From positions 1 through 8,314 of the forward strand of contig VBEI01000022.1 of the NCBI GenBank assembly GCA_005882715.1: DNA of 8,314 nucleotides, given 5' to 3'. This stretch comes from Chloroflexota bacterium. Lineage in GTDB: Bacteria; Chloroflexota; Dehalococcoidia; SM23-28-2; RBG-16-64-32. Every line of letters begins with the position of its first letter. The first letter of the stretch is position 1. The notes beneath the pieces were generated by a model that saw only the letters and a program-made list of their open reading frames with translations, was not told the DNA's origin and searched no databases. Shown here piece after piece: positions 4,891-8,314 of the stretch. The translations under genes were made by a program, and so were the position numbers.

Positions 4891-5664
4891 CTAGGAGAAG
4901 ACCCGGCGGAGCTCGAAGCGCGGGCCATCCTTGCAGACCAGCCGGACGCCGCGGCGAGTGAAGACAGCACAGCCGTAACAGACGCCGGTCCCGCAGCCCA
5001 TTCGCTCCTCGAGTAACGCCTGCACCGGTTTGCGGCTTCTGGCCTCGCGCACGACCTTTGCCATGCCGGAAAACATCGGCGTTGGGCCGCAGGCGAAAAC
5101 CTGGTCGGCCCAGGAGAGATGTTGAGGGATGAGGTCCGTGACATAACCATTGTGGGCCGCCGAGCCGTCGTCTGTGGCTGAAAGCGCTTCGACTTCCGGC
5201 GGAAGAAGATCAGGCGGATAGAGCTTCCTGGCCGTCCGAGCGCCTTGCAGCAACGTCACTGATTTTCCTGCACCGATTGCTTGATCGGCGAGAGCGATAA
5301 GCGCTGCGATGCCGAGTCCCCCGCCGACAAGCAAGAGATTCTGAGCTTCTTGACTGACGGCATAGCCGCGGCCGAGGGGGCCGAAGTTCGTGAGCTCGTC
5401 GCCCGGCTTGCGCGTCGAGAGCCAGGATGTGCCCCGTCCGCGGACATCGTAGAGGATCGCGAATTGACGTTCGCCCGCCGCCTCACGAAAGCGGTGAAAG
5501 CTCATCGGCCGTGGCAGAAGCGGGTCGTAGGCGTCGCCGCAGTGGAGCATCAAGAAGCGGCCCGGAGAGGCGCCTTTCGCAACCGGCGGGCACGACAGCC
5601 ACATCAGATATGTGTCTTCGTATAGTTCTTCCTGCGAGAGAACGACGGCGCGTTCTAGCTTCAT
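4891..5664 (-). CDS. pyrK: Dihydroorotate dehydrogenase B electron-transfer subunit
   Basis: A 257-residue FAD and [2Fe-2S] protein that passes electrons from the FMN subunit PyrD to NAD in de novo pyrimidine synthesis. The ferredoxin-reductase-like FAD domain shows RPMSFHR (52-58). The NAD-binding domain has LLVGGGLGIAAL (111-122) and ACGPTPMF (191-198). The C-terminal cluster-binding loop has Cys224, Cys229, Cys232 and Cys244 (C-x4-C-x2-C-x11-C), in MGCGTGVCYGC followed by LVCKDGP, the PyrK pattern. The start ATG overlaps the carB stop as ATGA (4-nt overlap) and has no separate strong Shine-Dalgarno, so translation is probably coupled to carB. The partner pyrD is not immediately downstream, where it is often found. 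A stand-alone PyrK-like reductase is the main alternative. Confidence 0.92.
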   Translation of the reverse strand: MKLERAVVLSQEELYEDTYLMWLSCPPVAKGASPGRFLMLHCGDAYDPLLPRPMSFHRFREAAGERQFAILYDVRGRGTSWLSTRKPGDELTNFGPLGRGYAVSQEAQNLLLVGGGLGIAALIALADQAIGAGKSVTLLQGARTARKLYPPDLLPPEVEALSATDDGSAAHNGYVTDLIPQHLSWADQVFACGPTPMFSGMAKVVREARSRKPVQALLEERMGCGTGVCYGCAVFTRRGVRLVCKDGPRFELRRVFS

Positions 5665-8314
5665 CCGGACGCGGAGAGATAATCGCGAAGCGGCTGTACC
5701 GTGAAATGCGGGTCGTCACGCACGAGCGAAGAGATGGCGGCTGCCGCAGTGTCGATGCTGGTAAGGCACGGTATTCGTTTCTCGGCCGCCGCGCGGCGAA
5801 TCTCGAAGCCGTCTCGCAGGGTCTCGGTAACCCGGCCCTCCGGCGTGTTGATGACGGCGTCGACGAGGCCATCCTGGATCACATCGACGACGTTTGGATG
5901 TCCTTCTTCGATACGTTTTGGCACCTGCTCAACCGCGAGGTCCATCGCCCGGATCATGGCGGCCGTGCCGGCTGTGGCGCACAACCGGTATCCCGCGGCT
6001 GCAAGGTCGCGGATGAGGCCCAGCGCCTCCGGCTTCGTGCGATCAGCGAGGCTCAGGAGTATGGAGCCGCGGCGGGGGAGCGACATGTCGGCTGCCGTAA
6101 GAGCCTTCGCAAGCGCCGCTTCGAATGTCCGGTCGATGCCCATCACTTCGCCGGTGGACTTCATCTCGGGCCCCAGGTGCGTATCCACACCGATCAGCTT
6201 CGACATCGAGAACACGGGCGCCTTGACCGCGACCAGGTTCTGGCGCGGCCAGAGACCCGGTGTGTAGCCGAGTTCCTGGATCGTCGCGCCGAGCATGACC
6301 TGCACGGCGAGCCGAACCATCGGCACGCCAGTTACCTTCGAGAGGAACGGCACCGTGCGGCTGGCGCGGGGGTTGACCTCGAGGACGTAGACGTCGGATG
6401 GCGGTCCTTCGGCGCGTTTCGGTTCCGGTCGCATGATCACGTACTGGACGTTCATTAGACCCTTTGCGCCCAGAGCTGGGCCCAGGCGCTCGGTGTAATC
6501 GACTATCTTCTGGACCTCATCCCTGTGAAGGCCGATCGCCGGGTAGACGGCGAGGGAGTCTCCGGAGTGCACTCCCGCACGTTCGATGTGCTCCATGACG
6601 CCCGGGATGAGTGTTTCCTCGCCGTCGCAGATCGCATCGACTTCAGCCTCGATTCCTTCGAGGTACTTGTCGATGAGGATCGGCTTGCCGGCGGCGATTT
6701 CGACAGCATTGGTCACGTAGCGGATGAGATCGCGTGGGTTCTGAACGATCTCCATGGCGCGACCACCGAGGACATAGCTGGGGCGAACGAGGACTGGATA
6801 GCCGATGAGCTGCGCCGTTGACAGTGCCTGCTCGACCGTATTCACCGCCGCACCCGGCGGCTGCGGTATCCCGAGGCGTTGGAGGAGCTCCTCGAAGCGC
6901 GAGCGGTCTTCGGCGATGTCGATCGCCTCGGCGCTGGAACCGAGGATCGGCTGGTTGGCACGCGCCAGGGGCCAGGCGAGGTTAATCGCGGTCTGGCCAC
7001 CAAACTGGACGATTGAGGGCGGGCCGGTGCCGTTGTTCGTCTCGTTCGCGAGAAGGTCTCTAATCGCCTCCTCGTCAAGCGGTTCGAAGTAGAGGCGGTC
7101 ACTCGTGTCGAAGTCTGTGGAGACGGTCTCGGGGTTCGAGTTAGCCATGATCGCGGCTACCCCTGCTTCCTGAAGGGCCCAGGCGGCGTGCACTGCCGAG
7201 TAGTCGAACTCGATCCCCTGTCCGATGCGGATGGGCCCGCTGCCGACGACGAGCGCCTTCTTGCCCGGTAGCGCTTCGGCCTCGTTCTCCGAGTCGTAGG
7301 TGCTGTAGAAGTACGGCGTTTCGGCTTCGAACTCGGCGGCGCAGGTGTCGACCATTTTGTAGACGGGGAGGACGCCCCACTCCTCGCGAAGATAGCGGAC
7401 TTGTTCGGGCAGACGGTCGGCCAGGGTCGCAATGTCTGCATCCGAGAGCCCCAGCCGCTTCCCTTGTCGCAGGAGGTCCGGCGTGAGGGGCTCGGCCAGC
7501 AGTCGGCTTTCCATCCGCACGATGGCGTTCAACTTGTGCAGAAACCACGGGTCGATGCCGGACATCTGCGACAGCTCGTCGGGAGTGGCTCCCCGCCGCA
7601 GCGAAGCCAGGACCGCCCAGAGGCGCTCGTCCGTAGGGATGCCGACGTAGTCGCGCGGATCGATGTCCCGCCACGCGGGATCTTCCCAGAGCAGCGAGCG
7701 GCTGCCGAACTCGAGGGAGCGCACGGCTTTACCGAGGGCGGCCTCGAAGCTGCGATCAATCGCCATCACCTCGCCCGTGGCCTTCATCTGCGTGCCGGTG
7801 CGGCGCTCGCCGAGCGGGAACTTGTCGAACGGCCAGCGGGGGATCTTAACGACGATGTAGTCGAGCGCCGGCTCGAAGGCGGCTGTCGTCTTGCCGGTCA
7901 CGCGATTGGGGATCTCGTCGAGCGTTTTGCCGACCGCGATCTTTGCGGCAACCCGCGCGATGGGGTAGCCGGTGGCCTTGGAGGCGAGCGCCGAGCTGCG
8001 CGACACGCGCGGGTTTACCTCGATGACGTAGTAAGGTGGACGGCCGCCGGTATCGGGCTCCCACTCGGCGATCTCATGCCGCGGGGCGAGCGCGAACTGG
8101 ATATTGCACCCGCCCTCGATGCCTAGCGCGCGGATGATCTTGAGCGAGGCCGAGCGCAGCATCTGGTATTCCTTGTCGGAGAGTGTCTGGCTGGGGGCGA
8201 CGACGATGCTATCGCCGGTGTGGACGCCCATCGGGTCGATGTTCTCCATGTTGCAGACGGTGATGCAGTTGTCCGCGCCGTCCCGCATCACCTCATATTC
8301 GATCTCTTTCCAGC
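5661..8314 (-). CDS. carB: Carbamoyl-phosphate synthase large subunit, 5'-truncated by the window edge
   Basis: The ATP-using large subunit makes carbamoyl phosphate from bicarbonate, glutamine-derived ammonia and two ATP, for pyrimidines and arginine. The 883 visible residues begin at WKEIEYEVMRD, inside the first ATP-grasp domain. About 200 N-terminal residues lie beyond position 8314, judging from the roughly 1,070-residue family length. Visible in order are NIDPMGVHTGDS and EVNPRVSRSSA of the first ATP-grasp; the oligomerisation region; the start of the second half, GSGPIRIGQGIEFDY (about 7210-7255); and the second ATP-grasp with EVNPRASRTVPF. The C-terminal MGS-like allosteric domain follows from about 6070 to the end, with LLSLADRTKP and CATAGTA at the positions of the effector-binding Ser/Lys and Thr residues in E. 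coli CarB. No frameshift or missing motif is seen. It is followed by pyrK with a 4-nt overlap. Confidence 0.97.
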   Translation of the reverse strand, partial: WKEIEYEVMRDGADNCITVCNMENIDPMGVHTGDSIVVAPSQTLSDKEYQMLRSASLKIIRALGIEGGCNIQFALAPRHEIAEWEPDTGGRPPYYVIEVNPRVSRSSALASKATGYPIARVAAKIAVGKTLDEIPNRVTGKTTAAFEPALDYIVVKIPRWPFDKFPLGERRTGTQMKATGEVMAIDRSFEAALGKAVRSLEFGSRSLLWEDPAWRDIDPRDYVGIPTDERLWAVLASLRRGATPDELSQMSGIDPWFLHKLNAIVRMESRLLAEPLTPDLLRQGKRLGLSDADIATLADRLPEQVRYLREEWGVLPVYKMVDTCAAEFEAETPYFYSTYDSENEAEALPGKKALVVGSGPIRIGQGIEFDYSAVHAAWALQEAGVAAIMANSNPETVSTDFDTSDRLYFEPLDEEAIRDLLANETNNGTGPPSIVQFGGQTAINLAWPLARANQPILGSSAEAIDIAEDRSRFEELLQRLGIPQPPGAAVNTVEQALSTAQLIGYPVLVRPSYVLGGRAMEIVQNPRDLIRYVTNAVEIAAGKPILIDKYLEGIEAEVDAICDGEETLIPGVMEHIERAGVHSGDSLAVYPAIGLHRDEVQKIVDYTERLGPALGAKGLMNVQYVIMRPEPKRAEGPPSDVYVLEVNPRASRTVPFLSKVTGVPMVRLAVQVMLGATIQELGYTPGLWPRQNLVAVKAPVFSMSKLIGVDTHLGPEMKSTGEVMGIDRTFEAALAKALTAADMSLPRRGSILLSLADRTKPEALGLIRDLAAAGYRLCATAGTAAMIRAMDLAVEQVPKRIEEGHPNVVDVIQDGLVDAVINTPEGRVTETLRDGFEIRRAAAEKRIPCLTSIDTAAAAISSLVRDDPHFTVQPLRDYLSASG

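Noticed and set aside
5427..6458. A 343-codon open frame on the plus strand opposite pyrK and carB
   Set aside because: It is a shadow of two well-supported genes, with an Arg-rich low-complexity translation and no plausible ribosome binding site or family match.
7401..8126. A 241-codon open frame on the plus strand opposite carB
   Set aside because: It lies entirely inside carB in antisense, and its composition is typical of a GC-rich shadow frame.
1..8314. CRISPR array, tRNA, rRNA, prophage or transposase gene
   Set aside because: I saw no regularly spaced repeats, no structural RNA sequences and no mobile-element protein motifs on either strand.

Overview
The window is ordinary-looking chromosomal DNA of a GC-rich bacterium with eight recognisable genes. 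Two run off the ends: the first 27 codons of a malate dehydrogenase-like gene on the left, and carB lacking its N-terminal part on the right. The isocitrate dehydrogenase/malate dehydrogenase pair, the SufR-like regulator with an Mrp-type ATPase, a small Cys-His-His-Trp protein and the carB-pyrK order together suggest a member of the Chloroflexota (Dehalococcoidia-like). That is an inference from gene content; no rRNA or other phylogenetic marker is present.

Left block (1-1427, minus strand): two TCA-cycle genes, an isocitrate dehydrogenase followed by the start of a malate dehydrogenase-like gene. The 266 bp between them is almost filled by an imperfectly palindromic, MITE-like element (107-329) with 14-bp terminal inverted repeats. 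A 266-bp gap without a convincing gene (1428-1693) follows.

Central block (1694-3952): a small putative zinc-binding protein on the minus strand faces a plus-strand operon of a SufR-like winged-helix regulator with four C-terminal cysteines and, 7 bp later, an Mrp/ApbC-type Fe-S carrier ATPase. The 200-bp divergent control region holds a near-consensus promoter for the small gene (TTGACC-N18-TATAAT), a weaker one for sufR, and repeated GTTAC motifs near both predicted start sites. This divergon is the most interesting part of the window. A simple model is that the regulator senses Fe-S cluster status and controls both itself plus the carrier and the small cysteine protein.

Right block (3953-8314, minus strand): carB (carbamoyl-phosphate synthase large subunit) overlaps pyrK (electron-transfer subunit of dihydroorotate dehydrogenase B) by 4 nt, giving a pyrimidine-biosynthesis operon that appears to end at pyrK. 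A metallo-beta-lactamase-fold hydrolase follows on the same strand with its own candidate promoter (perfect -35 TTGACA), and converges on mrp across a short hairpin.

I found no tRNA, rRNA, CRISPR array, phage or transposase gene. No clearly novel defence or mobile system is visible. The best leads are the Fe-S divergon with its repeated motifs, and the MITE-like repeat.
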